DNA of 5,836 nt. Origin: Candidatus Avelusimicrobium alvi. Its GTDB lineage: Bacteria; Elusimicrobiota; Elusimicrobia; Elusimicrobiales; Elusimicrobiaceae. Shown piece after piece: positions 5,816 through 5,836 of the stretch. The notes under the pieces were generated by a model. It saw only the letters and a program-made list of their open reading frames with translations. It did not search any database and was not told the DNA's origin. The position numbers and the translations under genes were made by a program. Location: contig DCTQ01000033.1 in NCBI GenBank assembly GCA_002329395.1, positions 1 to 5,836 on the forward strand. The letters are read 5' to 3'. Each line of letters begins with the position of its first letter. The first letter of the stretch is position 1.

Positions 5816-5836
5816 TGTTTCAAAATCTCAGCTTCG

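Noticed and set aside
1..5836. CRISPR array, tRNA/rRNA, insertion sequence or prophage signals
   Set aside because: Reading both strands I saw no regularly spaced repeats, no tRNA-like arms, no transposase motifs and no terminal inverted repeats flanking a gene.

Overview
The window looks like chromosomal DNA from a diderm (two-membrane) bacterium. Two lipoproteins, a TolC-type outer-membrane channel and a predicted beta-barrel ending in phenylalanine all imply an outer membrane. Base composition is fairly G+C-rich, yet TTA (Leu) and AAA (Lys) codons are common and short TTTAAA-like runs recur. That mix, with this set of loosely conserved envelope genes, reminds me of gut Elusimicrobiota. This assignment is an inference from impression; no marker gene is present to prove it.

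Layout: positions 1-536 hold the 3' end of an unrecognised hydrophilic protein gene, closed by a strong intrinsic terminator (552-582). A 206-base non-coding stretch follows. It contains the terminator, a G+C-rich inverted repeat (593-633), a consensus TATAAT -10 box (671-676) and a perfect 12-base palindrome (700-711) in the predicted 5' leader. From 743 to 5770 six genes run on the + strand with gaps of at most 36 bases or with overlaps: a small lipoprotein, a predicted outer-membrane beta-barrel, a two-TM protein with a stand-alone HAMP domain, a TolC/OEP-family outer-membrane efflux protein, an exported patatin-like phospholipase, and a TPR-repeat lipoprotein. A second hairpin terminator (5783-5815) closes the set. 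The reverse-strand open frames all look like shadows of these genes.

Working model (inference): the six genes form one operon devoted to the cell envelope. Five of the six products carry export signals and the sixth is an inner-membrane protein. The exported patatin could hydrolyse phospholipid in the periplasm or at the outer membrane. The TPR lipoprotein could act as a scaffold, and TolC and the barrel could supply outer-membrane passage. No inner-membrane pump or adaptor that would normally feed TolC is encoded here.

Three starts were moved from the longest open frame: the barrel to 1334 (from 1328), the patatin to 3841 (from 3817) and the TPR lipoprotein to 4787 (from 4622). In the last two, the shortened N-terminus is a clean signal peptide. 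In the first, ribosome-binding-site spacing decides.
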